From Nocardioides sp. 1609 (GTDB lineage: Bacteria; Actinomycetota; Actinomycetes; Propionibacteriales; Nocardioidaceae), in the NCBI RefSeq assembly GCF_004522105.1, contig NZ_SPUJ01000008.1, positions 170,636-234,635 of the forward strand: a stretch of DNA of 64,000 nucleotides, written 5' to 3'. Shown here piece by piece: positions 51,401 through 60,090 of the stretch; the stretch's first letter is position 1, and each line of letters starts with the position of its first letter. Under the pieces are notes generated by a model that worked only from the letters and a program-made list of their open reading frames with translations, had not been told where the DNA came from and did not search any database. Both the position numbers and the translations under genes were made by a program.

Positions 51401-53225
51401 CGGTGACGAGGGAGCGGACCGCGTCGTCGCGGTCGGTCTCGCCGAGCAGCTTGACCGAGTTCTCGATCTCCTCGAGGGAGACGACGTCGGCGTCCATGGT
51501 GTTGATGGCGCGGACGATCTTGGCCTGCTGGCGACGGAAGTCGCCGAGCTCGGCGGCGCCGCGGGGACCGTTGGGCGTGCACGTGTTGACAGCGACGGGG
51601 TCGCCCTCGCGGTCGTCGTAGTAGGTGCAGGTGCCGCCGCGGCTCACGAACTCGGCGCCGGTGGTGTTGAAGTAGTTGAGCACGTTGAACGTGCCGAGCT
51701 TGATCGAGCCGCCGACGTCCTGCGGGGCGAGGTTCTGCGCCCGGGTGTCCTCGAACGTCGCGACGTCGGTGCCCTCGTCGGTGACGGCCTCGGTGGGCTG
51801 GAACTTCCAGGCGCTGTTGCGGTACTCGAGCACGACCGGCGCCTCGAGCGTCGCCTCGGCGCCGACGCGGATCGCGTTGGTGCGCGAGAGCCACGGCAGC
51901 GGGATGTTCTGGTTGTCACCGCCGCCGAAGGGCAGGAAGTTGATGCTGGCGCCGTCGTCGAGCGTCACCGCGCGCCGGGCGTTGTCGGCCACGACCTCGT
52001 CGTAGGCCGGCGTGCCGACGGCTGCGACCTCGGTGGGCTGGATCAGCGGCTGGTCGCCGGTGGCCAGGCCGATCTCGGCGTACTGGTTGGTGCCGAAGGT
52101 GTTGGTGACCGTGAAGGTGTCGGTCGGAGCGAGCAGCTCACCCTCGTGCGCCTCGCGGTCGACCTCGGTGGTCGGGTAGGCGATGGCCAGCGGGGTCACC
52201 GGGGCGAACGCGGGCGTGACCTCGGTGATGCCGTCGGCGGCTGCGGTGATCTGGGTGCTGCCCGAGAACTCGGACACCTGGCCGGTCACCTCGAGGGAGT
52301 CGCCGATCGCGAGGCCGCCGCCGTCGAAGGCGCCGCCGCCGTAGACGAAGATCGCGTCGGAGGCGCCGGGGGTCGCGTCGGTGGCACCGCCGGTGCCGCC
52401 GGTCTGGAGGTAGAACCCGTTGAGCGACCCCGGGTAGAGGGCGGTCACGACACCCTGGGTCGTGACCGTGTCGCCGGCACGCGGCGAGGCGGCGCCGGTG
52501 CCCTGGACCTCGGCGATCGTCGCCTCGGGGTCACCGGGCTCGGGCTCCTCGACGGTGCAGGCCGTGCAGGCCAGGGGCGTCGGCGGGTTCGTCACCGCCA
52601 GGTCGGCGGAGTTCACGTCGGTGTCGGCGCCGGCCGCGTTGCGGCTGACCGACGAGGGGTTGGTGGTCGCCGCGGCGACCGTGCCCTCGAAGCTCGTGGT
52701 GGTCGCGCCCCAGCCGACGAAGTCGAGCACGAGGGACGAGAACGACGATCCGGCAGCACCGGCCGGCACGTTGGGGTCGACCGGGGCAGTGGTGTTGGCC
52801 AGGAAGACCTGGCCGCCGGTGCCGCTCAACGCCAGGGCGGACGTCGCGTCCGGCGCCGGGATGTCGGTCGTGCCGCCGGTGCCGCTCGCGGCCTTGACCA
52901 GGAAGGTCTGGCCGGCGGGCACGGTCACGGCGGGCAGGGTGAAGACGTTGCTCGACCCGGGCACGCCGAGGCCGCCGCCGGAGCGGTACTGGAGGCTCTT
53001 GCCGTCCAGCGACACGTCGGCGGCAGAGGTGTTCTTCAGCTCGATGAAGTCGCTGCGGAACACCGCGCCACTGTTGCCACCTCCGCCGTAGACCTCGTTG
53101 ATGACCAGGCCGGGACCTGCTGCCTGGGACGGCGCGGCCGCGAAGCCGAGCGCTAGTGGTGCGGCAGCGAGGGCACCGGTGATGACACCGGTGAGGCCGC
53201 GCCGCACGAAGACGTGCTTGGACAC
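48441..53225 (-). CDS. Secreted nuclease/5'-nucleotidase fusion (ExeM/NucH + UshA-like)
   Basis: A 1594-residue exported protein. Signal peptide residues about 1-34 (GTG start at VSKHVF). A lamin-tail domain follows (LVINEVYGGGGNSGAVFRSDFIELKN), an OB-like region with FYLQTGGTGG, then an ExeM/NucH-type exo/endonuclease with NVLNYFNTTG, DADVVSLEEIEN, NHFKSKSN, FLTGDFNAYS and AASDHNPEIV. From about residue 760 a metallophosphatase/5'-nucleotidase: LLATNDFHGRLL, AGDLIGAS, AAGNHEFDKGY, HTHLAYNHS, GGLRADL and FLAAGGDGF. The last 150 residues are Ig-like. It would degrade extracellular nucleic acids to nucleosides and phosphate in one polypeptide. The gene splits pgsA from cinA, which are usually close. 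Confidence 0.85.
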   Translation of the reverse strand: MSKHVFVRRGLTGVITGALAAAPLALGFAAAPSQAAGPGLVINEVYGGGGNSGAVFRSDFIELKNTSAADVSLDGKSLQYRSGGGLGVPGSSNVFTLPAVTVPAGQTFLVKAASGTGGTTDIPAPDATSALALSGTGGQVFLANTTAPVDPNVPAGAAGSSFSSLVLDFVGWGATTTSFEGTVAAATTNPSSVSRNAAGADTDVNSADLAVTNPPTPLACTACTVEEPEPGDPEATIAEVQGTGAASPRAGDTVTTQGVVTALYPGSLNGFYLQTGGTGGATDATPGASDAIFVYGGGAFDGGGLAIGDSLEVTGQVSEFSGSTQITAAADGITEVTPAFAPVTPLAIAYPTTEVDREAHEGELLAPTDTFTVTNTFGTNQYAEIGLATGDQPLIQPTEVAAVGTPAYDEVVADNARRAVTLDDGASINFLPFGGGDNQNIPLPWLSRTNAIRVGAEATLEAPVVLEYRNSAWKFQPTEAVTDEGTDVATFEDTRAQNLAPQDVGGSIKLGTFNVLNYFNTTGAEFVSRGGTCTYYDDREGDPVAVNTCTPNGPRGAAELGDFRRQQAKIVRAINTMDADVVSLEEIENSVKLLGETDRDDAVRSLVTALNADAGTRRWAFAPSPAAADLPPVASQDVIRTAFIYDPTVVSLAGASKVLVGSTAFTNARQPLAQAFKPVGTGDAEAFAVVVNHFKSKSNSTPPATGDNANGPQGAFNGDRVRQAQALTTFANQFATDRGIEKVFLTGDFNAYSAEDPVTAIKAGGFTQVESDTEGDYSYSFSGLAGSLDHVFANEAALDMVTGADVWEINANESIAFQYSRRNYNVTQFFSAADPFAASDHNPEIVGLQPDAPTTTEVQLLATNDFHGRLLANGAEGGAAVLSGAVKQLDAENPNSLFVAAGDLIGASTFESFIQDDEPTIDALNEAGLDVSAAGNHEFDKGYEDLVGRVEDRADWEYIAANIEEPAGRDDLAESWTQTFGDIEVGFVGAVTEDLPTLVAPDGIEGVTVTDIVEATNTEATALKAAGADLVVLLVHEGAPSTAYADAVDPDNAFGAIVTGVSADVDAIVSGHTHLAYNHSVPVPAWVSEGRAVTERPVVSAGQYGSNLNQLKFQFDADGDVTAKSQGILPLTTDVDGSGPGTVFTANYPVDAPTKEIVDAAVTEANVLGAVKVGEIEGPFYRAKLADGATENRGGESTLGNLVAEIQQWATETPEAGSSQIAFMNPGGLRADLVGTFPATPAVVNYRQAATVQPFANTLVNTTLTGAQLEEVLEEQWQPAGSSRPFLKLGISEGFTYSYVPPAAGAPAGAKGEVIGMWLDGVAVSDTSSYSVTVNSFLAAGGDGFSTLAEGSGTRDTGKSDLQAQVDYFDEFASTTALPVDYSQRAVGATFPAGAPATYAPGDDVAFDLSSLSMTGPNDTKDTSVEVTLDGASLGTFPVTTTVLAALPGYDEAGTASVSVTLPSGLAAGEHELLVTGAATGTEVAVPVTVEGTDEPQTPVVAKVTADVRPDKVKVDKTRARVVVTVRGDGKALSGWVRVKVTGQKVKVVKLVNGRAVVTLAPFAKVGKKTVTVRYNGSGDIKAVTKTLSFRVVR

Positions 53226-53359
53226 GAAAGAGGAACCCTTCGAAGGGGATGGGTGAACGACGAGCACTGCTACCGGGGAAGGTCTGCAAACTATCCGGGG
53301 CGCGAGGACGAAAAGCCAGGTCTGGGCGAACGCGAAACCAAAACTTCACGTACAGACGG

Positions 53360-53992
53360 TCATCCGACGGACGTCTGACGGCGCTGGCGCGCGTAGTCGC
53401 GGAAGAACTCGTAGCCCGACCAGAGCGTCATCGCGACCGCGGCGGCGAGGAAGGCCTGGGCGAGGTAGTAGAAGACGTCGCCCGGGACGTCGAGCCAGCC
53501 GTCGACCTGGCGGCCGGGCAGCGTGAGGCCGCCGAGGGCGAAGACCTGGAGGATCGTCTTGATCTTGCCGCTGCGGGCGGCCGCGATGACGACGTCCTTG
53601 GCGACGCTGAGGCGGAGCAGGGTCACCGACCACTCGCGGAGCAGCACGACGATGGTCACCGCCCACCAGATGTCGCCGGTGACCGACAGGGCGACGAAGG
53701 CCATCCCGGTCATCGCCTTGTCGGCGATCGGGTCCGCGATCTTGCCGAAGTCGGTGACCAGCCCCCGGGCGCGGGCGATGTCGCCGTCGACCTTGTCGGT
53801 GATCATGGCGACGGCGAAGACACCCCACGCCAGCGTGCGCCACAGGATCGAGTCGTGGTCGTGGCCGAGCAGGAACCAGCCGTAGACCGGCACCAGGACG
53901 ATCCGCAGCATGGTCAGGGCGTTGGGGAGGTTCCAGTTGCTCACCGGCCTCGCGGACGCCGACCCGTCGGCCCCCGCGACGCCGTCGGTCAT
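53360..53992 (-). CDS. pgsA: CDP-diacylglycerol-glycerol-3-phosphate 3-phosphatidyltransferase
   Basis: A 210-residue membrane enzyme of phospholipid synthesis, which makes phosphatidylglycerol phosphate. CDP-alcohol phosphatidyltransferase motif D-x2-DG-x2-AR-x8-G-x3-D-x3-D is complete: DKVDGDIARARGLVTDFGKIADPIAD. There are about five membrane helices. The first, NLPNALTMLRIVLVPVYGWFLL, is conserved. Start ATG overlaps the rimO stop (ATGA). A short inverted repeat follows the gene. Confidence 0.9.
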   Translation of the reverse strand: MTDGVAGADGSASARPVSNWNLPNALTMLRIVLVPVYGWFLLGHDHDSILWRTLAWGVFAVAMITDKVDGDIARARGLVTDFGKIADPIADKAMTGMAFVALSVTGDIWWAVTIVVLLREWSVTLLRLSVAKDVVIAAARSGKIKTILQVFALGGLTLPGRQVDGWLDVPGDVFYYLAQAFLAAAVAMTLWSGYEFFRDYARQRRQTSVG

Positions 53993-55413
53993 CGAGCGGC
54001 CCCGGTCGGCCGGGCCACGAGGTCGATCCCGTCGGTGCCGGTCACGACCGCCGGGACGAGGTCGCCCACGGCGTACGAGCCCTCGGTCAGCGACGTGGTG
54101 CCGTCGACCTCGGGGCCCTGGAAGTCGGCGCGGCCCTCGGCCACGCCGTCCTCGACGTCCTCCACGAGGACGACGACGTGCTCGCCGACCCGCTCCTCGG
54201 CGCGCTGCGCGTTGAGCTCCTCGACCAGCGCGGTGACCCGCTGCGTGCGCTCCCACACCTCGTCGGGGTCGAGCTTGAGCGACTCCTCGAAGCCCGCGGC
54301 CTCGGTGCCGTCCTCGTCGGAGTAGCCGAACACGCCGGTGACGTCCATCCGGGCGGCCTCGAGGAAGTCGCAGAGCACCTGCAGGTCGTCGTCGGTCTCG
54401 CCGGGGAAGCCGACGATGACGTTGGAGCGCACCCCGGCCTCCGGGGCGAGGGCGCGGACCCGCTCGAGCAGCCCGAGGAAGCTCTCGGGGTCGCCGAAGC
54501 GACGCATCCGGCGCAGCACCGTGGGGCTGGCGTGCTGGAAGGACAGGTCGAAGTACGGCGTGACCCCGGGCGTCGTCGCGATCGCCTCGATCAGTCCCGG
54601 CCGGGTCTCGGCGGGCTGCAGGTAGGAGACCCGGACCCGCTCGACGCCGTCGATCGAGGTGAGCTCGGGCAGGAGCGTCTCGAGCAGCCGCAGGTCACCG
54701 AGGTCCTTGCCGTAGGACGTGGAGTTCTCCGAGACGAGGAAGAGCTCGCGCACACCCTCGCCGGCCAGCCAGCGGGCCTCGGCGATGACGTCGGAGGGGC
54801 GGCGGCTGACGAACGAGCCACGGAAGCTGGGGATCGCGCAGAAGGTGCAGCGCCGGTCGCAGCCGCTGGCGAGCTTCAACGGGGCCAGCGGCCCGGACTC
54901 CAGGCGCGACCGCGGTGTCACGACCGGTGCGGTCTGCGGCTGCTGGCGCTCGACGGGGCTGATCGGCAGCAGCAGCCGCCGGTCGGACGGCGTGTGCGCG
55001 TGGTGGGTCTCCCCCGCCACGATCGAGCGCAGCCGGCCGGCGATGTCGGTGTAGTCGTCGAAGCCGAGGACCGCGTCGGCCTCGGGCAGCGACGCGGCGA
55101 GATCCTTGCCGTAGCGCTCGGCCATGCAGCCGACGGCGACGACGGCCCGGGCGCGCCCGCCGTGGCCGGCGTCGAGCTTCAGGTCGGCGGCCTCGAGCAG
55201 TGCGTCGACGGAGTCCTTCTTGGCCTGCTCGACGAAGCCGCACGTGTTGACCACCACGGTGTCGGCCTGCCCGGCGTCCTCCACGAGGCGGAACCCGTCG
55301 GCGGCGAGCCGTCCGGCGAGCTCTTCGGAGTCGACCTCGTTGCGCGCGCACCCGAGGGTGAGCATCGCGACGGTCAGGGTCTCGGCAGGGTCGGACTGGG
55401 TGTCGGTCGTCAT
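53989..55413 (-). CDS. rimO: Ribosomal protein S12 methylthiotransferase
   Basis: A 474-residue radical SAM enzyme. N-terminal UPF0004 domain (MLTLGCARNEVDSEELAGRL, VVNTCGFVEQAKKDSV, AVGCMAERYG) with three cysteines, radical SAM motif CDRRCTFC (C-x3-C-x2-C) after LKLASG, and C-terminal TRAM domain (HVVVLVEDVEDG...LVPAVVTGTDGIDLVARPTG). The pattern RSYGKDL-like SENSTSYGKDLG fits RimO rather than MiaB. It methylthiolates Asp of S12. Coupled to pgsA. Confidence 0.9.
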   Translation of the reverse strand: MTTDTQSDPAETLTVAMLTLGCARNEVDSEELAGRLAADGFRLVEDAGQADTVVVNTCGFVEQAKKDSVDALLEAADLKLDAGHGGRARAVVAVGCMAERYGKDLAASLPEADAVLGFDDYTDIAGRLRSIVAGETHHAHTPSDRRLLLPISPVERQQPQTAPVVTPRSRLESGPLAPLKLASGCDRRCTFCAIPSFRGSFVSRRPSDVIAEARWLAGEGVRELFLVSENSTSYGKDLGDLRLLETLLPELTSIDGVERVRVSYLQPAETRPGLIEAIATTPGVTPYFDLSFQHASPTVLRRMRRFGDPESFLGLLERVRALAPEAGVRSNVIVGFPGETDDDLQVLCDFLEAARMDVTGVFGYSDEDGTEAAGFEESLKLDPDEVWERTQRVTALVEELNAQRAEERVGEHVVVLVEDVEDGVAEGRADFQGPEVDGTTSLTEGSYAVGDLVPAVVTGTDGIDLVARPTGAAR

Positions 55414-55506
55414 GGCTGCCTCCGAGTATGACGGTGCCGCACGGTCACGGCCGAAACGGGCGTGACCGCCGGTGCCCGAGGGTGCCGGCGGTCACGGTGG
55501 GCACCA

Positions 55507-57144
55507 CTACTCGGGCGCGGCCACGAAGGTGCGCTGGGCACGCTCGCCCGAGGCGCCGAGCGCGCCCTTGTCGTCGCCGTCGACGGAGACCGTGAGGCCA
55601 CCGTCGCTCGACTCGAGCCGCACCGGCGGGGCCACCGAGACGCGGGCGGTCTGCATGAAGGCGACGTCCTCGTCGAAGACGACCTTGCCGCTGCCGTCGC
55701 GGACGGTCACCCGGGCGCCGCCGGTCGCGGCGGTGAAGACGACCGGCACCTTGGTCGCCGAGGAACCGCTGAGCTGCGCGCGGCCGCTGGGCGAGCCGTT
55801 GAGCACCGGCTGGTCGGAGGGCTGGATGGGCCCGTCCATCACCAGCCGGGCCACCGACCACAGCAGCACGACCGCCATCACCGCAGCCACCAGGATCGAC
55901 CAGTTCAGCCGACCCCGGGTCCCGCGGATCGGACCGCCGGCTCCCGTGGCGAGCTCGGCCTCGAAGACCCGCTTGGGGTCGATCGGGGCGTCGGCGTAGG
56001 TGTCGTCGTACGTCGCGAGCAGCGGCTCGACGTCGACGCCCAGGATGCGGGCGAGCGTGCGCAGGTGCCCACGGGCGTAGAAGTCACCACCGCACGGTGC
56101 GAAGTCGTCGACCTCGATCGACTCGATGACGTGCGGACGGATCCGCGTGCGGTCGGCCACCTGGTCGACGCTCAGGCCGAGCCGGCGACGGGCGGCCGCG
56201 AGCTCGGGACCGACGACCGGGGCGGTGGCGGGCTCGGCGGCAGACGCCGCGTCGACGACGATGGTCGTGGTCAGGTCGGACGGCGTGGTGGGCTCGGCCG
56301 CGGGCAGCACGAACACCTCGGTCGCCTCCGGGTCGGCCACCTCGCGCGGGGCGAGCACCACCTCGCTGCGACGGCCGCGGGACAGCCGGCGCGCCGGGGC
56401 GACGGGCTCGGCCGGGGCGACGGGTTCGGCCGACTCCGTGGGCGACTCCGTGGGCGACTCGGTGGGCGACTCGGCCGGCGAGGTCGCGTCCCGGTCGGTC
56501 CGGGGTGCCCGGACGGCGGTGTCGTCGACGTCGGGCCGGGACGCGGGCTCCGGCGCGGCGGGCGTCTCGTCGGGCGACTCGGTCAGCGCCTCGGCGGGCG
56601 ACTCGGTCGGCGCGGTGGGCGCCTCGGTGGGCGCGGCGAGGTCGACGACGCTGGTCCGCCCCTCGCTCAGGTCGCTGAGCGCCTGACCGAGCTCGTGCCA
56701 GTCGGAGCCGATCAGCCGGGTCGACAGCGACAGCCGCGCCCCGAGGCGGGCGCCGGTGACGGTGACGACGGTGAGCGAGCCGTCGCGCAGCAGCGTCTGC
56801 CGGGCGCGGTGCTCGACCCGCTCCACCTCGGGCCAGGCCACGCCCTGCCACTCGCGACCGCGGCGCACCCGGACGCCGTGGTGGTCCAGGACCAGGAGCG
56901 GGGCCCGCGAGTCGACGAACGCCGCCAGGTGCAGGACGCCGATCAGGCCGGTCACCAGGCACAGCGCCCAGTCGAGCGGGGCGCCGCTGCCCACCGCGCG
57001 CACCAGGTAGGCGACGGCGACGGCCGCGCCGACACCGCCGACGACGGCGGCGAGCGGGCCGTCGCGGCGGACCTCCACCACGTCGTCCTCGGGCAGGTCG
57101 TCGGGGACGTCGGACACGGTCGGGTCGATGAGGTCGGTGCTCAC
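55507..57144 (-). CDS. RodZ-like HTH membrane protein
   Basis: A 545-residue membrane protein. Two N-terminal membrane helices (residues 28-46 and 54-72) lead to a PH-like segment (PLLVLDHHGVRVRRGREWQGVAWPEVERVEH). A long acidic, Pro/Ser/Thr-rich linker with ESPT repeats follows (about 165-290). A RodZ-type HTH domain (LAAARRRLGLSVDQVADRTRIRPHVIESIEVDDF), one more membrane helix (ILVAAVMAVVLLWSVARLV), and a periplasmic DUF4115-like C-terminal domain come last. RodZ links the cytoskeleton to wall synthesis. The N-terminal PH-like extension is unusual. GTG overlaps the ftsK stop (GTGA). Confidence 0.72.
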   Translation of the reverse strand: MSTDLIDPTVSDVPDDLPEDDVVEVRRDGPLAAVVGGVGAAVAVAYLVRAVGSGAPLDWALCLVTGLIGVLHLAAFVDSRAPLLVLDHHGVRVRRGREWQGVAWPEVERVEHRARQTLLRDGSLTVVTVTGARLGARLSLSTRLIGSDWHELGQALSDLSEGRTSVVDLAAPTEAPTAPTESPAEALTESPDETPAAPEPASRPDVDDTAVRAPRTDRDATSPAESPTESPTESPTESAEPVAPAEPVAPARRLSRGRRSEVVLAPREVADPEATEVFVLPAAEPTTPSDLTTTIVVDAASAAEPATAPVVGPELAAARRRLGLSVDQVADRTRIRPHVIESIEVDDFAPCGGDFYARGHLRTLARILGVDVEPLLATYDDTYADAPIDPKRVFEAELATGAGGPIRGTRGRLNWSILVAAVMAVVLLWSVARLVMDGPIQPSDQPVLNGSPSGRAQLSGSSATKVPVVFTAATGGARVTVRDGSGKVVFDEDVAFMQTARVSVAPPVRLESSDGGLTVSVDGDDKGALGASGERAQRTFVAAPE

Positions 57145-59882
57145 TGCTCCCCCTGGATGGTCACGATGACGGCGTCGATCTCGTCGGGCTTGATGAGCAC
57201 GTCGCGGGCCTTGGAGCCCTCGCTCGGCCCGACCACTCCCCTGCTCTCCATGATGTCCATCAGCCGGCCCGCCTTGGCGAAGCCGACCCTCAGCTTGCGT
57301 TGCAGCATCGAGGTCGACCCGAACTGCGTGGAGACGACCAGCTCGATGGCCTGGACGACCAGGTCGAGGTCGTCGCCGATGTCGTCGTCGAGCACCTTGT
57401 TGCTCGCGGCCGGTGCCGTGACGTCGTCGCGGTAGGTCGGCTCGAGCTGGCCCTTGCAGTGCTTGACGACCTGGGCGATCTCGGCCTCGCTGACCCACGA
57501 GCCCTGGACGCGGACGGCCTTCGAGGCGCCCATCGGCAGGAACAGCCCGTCACCCTGGCCCACGAGCTTCTCGGCACCCGGCTGGTCGAGGATGACCCGG
57601 CTGTCGGCCAGCGACGACGTCGCGAACGCCAGCCGCGACGGCACGTTGGCCTTGATGAGGCCGGTGACGACGTCGACCGAGGGCCGCTGCGTGGCGAGCA
57701 CCAGGTGGATGCCGGCGGCCCGGGCGAGCTGGGTGATGCGGACGACGGCGTCCTCGACGTCGCGCGGAGCGACCATCATCAGGTCGGCGAGCTCGTCGAC
57801 GATCACCAGCAGGTACGGGTACGGCGTGAGCACCCGCTCGCTGCCCGGCGGCACCTCGAGCTTCCCCGAGCGCACCGCCTTGTTGAAGTCGTCGATGTGG
57901 CGGAACCCGAAGTTGGCGAGGTCGTCGTAGCGCAGGTCCATCTCGCGCACGACCCAGGCGAGGGCCTCGGCGGCCTTCTTGGGGTTGGTGATGATCGGGG
58001 TGATCAGGTGCGGGACGCCCTCGTAGGCGTTCAGCTCGACCCGCTTGGGGTCGACCATGATCATCCGCACCTCGTCGGGGGTGGCCCGCATGAGGACCGA
58101 GGTGATCATCGAGTTGATGAAGCTCGACTTGCCGGATCCGGTGGCACCGGCGACGAGGAGGTGCGGCATCTTCGCGAGGTTCGCGACGACGAAGCCGCCC
58201 TCGACGTCCTTGCCGAGCCCGGCGATCATCGGGTGGTGGTCGCCGCGGGCGGTGCCCGAGCGCAGCACGTCGCCGAGGGTGACGATCTCCTTGTCGAGGT
58301 TCGGGATCTCGATGCCGATCGCCGACTTGCCGGGGATCGGGCTGAGGATCCGCACGTCGGCCGAGGCGACGGCGTAGGAGATGTTCTTCGAGAGCGCGGT
58401 GACCTTCTCGACCTTGACCGCGGGGCCGAGCTCGACCTCGTAGCGCGTGACGGTCGGCCCGCGCGTGTAGCCGGTGACCTGGGCGTCGATGTTGAACTGC
58501 TCCAGCACCTGGGTGAGGCTGTCGACGATCGCGTCGCTGGCCTTCGACCGCGCCTTGTGGGGCGAGCCCTCCTTGAGCACCTGGTTGGCCGGCAGCGAGT
58601 AGACGACGTCACCCGACAGCGCGAGCTGCTCCATCCGCGGCTCGATCGGCGTGTGCGGCGGCGGCTCGATGGCCTCGGGCTCGTCCGGGACGGCCCGGAC
58701 CGCCTTCTGCCGCGGGTTGGTGCGCTCCCGCTCGGTGGGCTCGTCGAGCGGGGTGCCGGTCGGGTCGAACGGGGCGCCGTCGCCGAACGGGTCGTAGTCG
58801 GGCTCCGGCTCCAGCCCGAGCGCGACGTCGAGGGCGTCGCCCTCGGACGGGGCGTCCGGGACCGCCGGCTTCTTCGCCCGCGACCGCTTCGGCTTGGGCT
58901 CCTCGACCAGCGGGGTGTCGTAGGCCGGGTCGCCGAGGTCGGGGTCGATCGTGTCGTCGACGTCGTGGTCGTACGTCGCGTCGTGCGGGTGACCGAGCAC
59001 CAGGTCGCGGAAGTCGCGCAGCCGGTCGGGCACGCGGTAGAGGGGGGTCGCGGTGACGACGAGGACGCCGAACAACGAGACCAGCACGAGCAGCGGGACG
59101 ACGACCGCCGAGCTCTTGAGCAGGTCCATGAGCAGCGAGGTGACGACGTAGCCGATCGCTCCCCCGCCCTCGCGCAGCGGCGAGGTGTCGCCCTCGACGG
59201 GCTGCGGGTCGCCGGCGGCGACGTGCACGACCCCGAGGACGCCGAAGCCGAGCGCCGCCCAGCCGATGACCTGCCGACCGGCCGGACCCTGCTGGACCGG
59301 GTCGCGCATGGTCCGCCACCCCGACCAGACCAGGGCCAGCGGCACCAGCCACCCGACCTTGCCGACCGTGCCCTCGACGGCGGCGCGCACGAACTGCATG
59401 ACGCCGCCGGGAGCGACGAACCAGACCGCGGCACCGACGACGACCGCGAGCGCCACGAGCAACAGCCCCGCGCCGTCGCGGCGGTGCTCGGGGTCGAGGT
59501 CGCGCGCCGAGCGCCCGACGCCGCGGATGCCGGCACCGATCGCGTGCGCCAGGCCGAGCCAGACGGCGACGACGCCGCGGGCGAGGGTCAGGAAGAACGA
59601 GGCGACCGGCCCGGTCCCCGTGCGGACCGCCCGGGGCGCCGGACGCGCCGCGGGCCGGCGCGAGGAGGCGCGGCTCTTCGGCGTGGAGCGCCCTCGGCTG
59701 CTGGAGGACTTCGCCGCCGGCTTCTTCGCCGTCGACGTGGTTGCGGTGGTCTTCCGTGCGCTCCGGGTGGTGGAACCGTCGCCCGACCTCGGTTTCCGAG
59801 CCGTGCCCGAGGATCCGGACCTGCTGGAAGAGGACGTGCTCGTGCTCCGCGACCCCGGCGGGGAAGACGTACGGGTCGCCAT
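57141..59882 (-). CDS. ftsK: DNA translocase FtsK
   Basis: A 913-residue FtsK. N-terminal basic Ser/Thr/Arg-rich region, four membrane helices (about residues 90-290), an acidic linker, and a C-terminal motor: Walker A GATGSGKSSF (about 577-586), Walker B VIVDELADLMM, the RARAAGIHLVLATQRPSVDVVTG block, and the gamma DNA-binding domain KLRVGFAKAGRLMDIMESRGVVGPSEGSKARDVL. It segregates chromosomes at the septum. Upstream lies 208 bp before the divergent metallopeptidase gene. Confidence 0.92.
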   Translation of the reverse strand: MATRTSSPPGSRSTSTSSSSRSGSSGTARKPRSGDGSTTRSARKTTATTSTAKKPAAKSSSSRGRSTPKSRASSRRPAARPAPRAVRTGTGPVASFFLTLARGVVAVWLGLAHAIGAGIRGVGRSARDLDPEHRRDGAGLLLVALAVVVGAAVWFVAPGGVMQFVRAAVEGTVGKVGWLVPLALVWSGWRTMRDPVQQGPAGRQVIGWAALGFGVLGVVHVAAGDPQPVEGDTSPLREGGGAIGYVVTSLLMDLLKSSAVVVPLLVLVSLFGVLVVTATPLYRVPDRLRDFRDLVLGHPHDATYDHDVDDTIDPDLGDPAYDTPLVEEPKPKRSRAKKPAVPDAPSEGDALDVALGLEPEPDYDPFGDGAPFDPTGTPLDEPTERERTNPRQKAVRAVPDEPEAIEPPPHTPIEPRMEQLALSGDVVYSLPANQVLKEGSPHKARSKASDAIVDSLTQVLEQFNIDAQVTGYTRGPTVTRYEVELGPAVKVEKVTALSKNISYAVASADVRILSPIPGKSAIGIEIPNLDKEIVTLGDVLRSGTARGDHHPMIAGLGKDVEGGFVVANLAKMPHLLVAGATGSGKSSFINSMITSVLMRATPDEVRMIMVDPKRVELNAYEGVPHLITPIITNPKKAAEALAWVVREMDLRYDDLANFGFRHIDDFNKAVRSGKLEVPPGSERVLTPYPYLLVIVDELADLMMVAPRDVEDAVVRITQLARAAGIHLVLATQRPSVDVVTGLIKANVPSRLAFATSSLADSRVILDQPGAEKLVGQGDGLFLPMGASKAVRVQGSWVSEAEIAQVVKHCKGQLEPTYRDDVTAPAASNKVLDDDIGDDLDLVVQAIELVVSTQFGSTSMLQRKLRVGFAKAGRLMDIMESRGVVGPSEGSKARDVLIKPDEIDAVIVTIQGEQ

Positions 59883-60090
59883 GCCACCAACCTAGGCGAT
59901 CGCCACATCCGTCACACGCACCACAGGATGCGTGTCGGGTCCCATCAGTCACTCCGCTCGCGCACAGCGGAATCCTCCCGATCCACCACGCCAGGGAGGT
60001 AGACCATTCGGTCAGTAAGTCCCTAAGGTGCGTGTTTGGTGGTCTAGAACACACTCCACCGTCAAATACCCACTCGGAGGGACCCATCTC

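Noticed and set aside
49989..53156. Plus-strand open frame opposite the nuclease fusion
   Set aside because: No signal peptide or domain motif; same GC-bias cause; the reverse strand encodes a coherent multi-domain protein.
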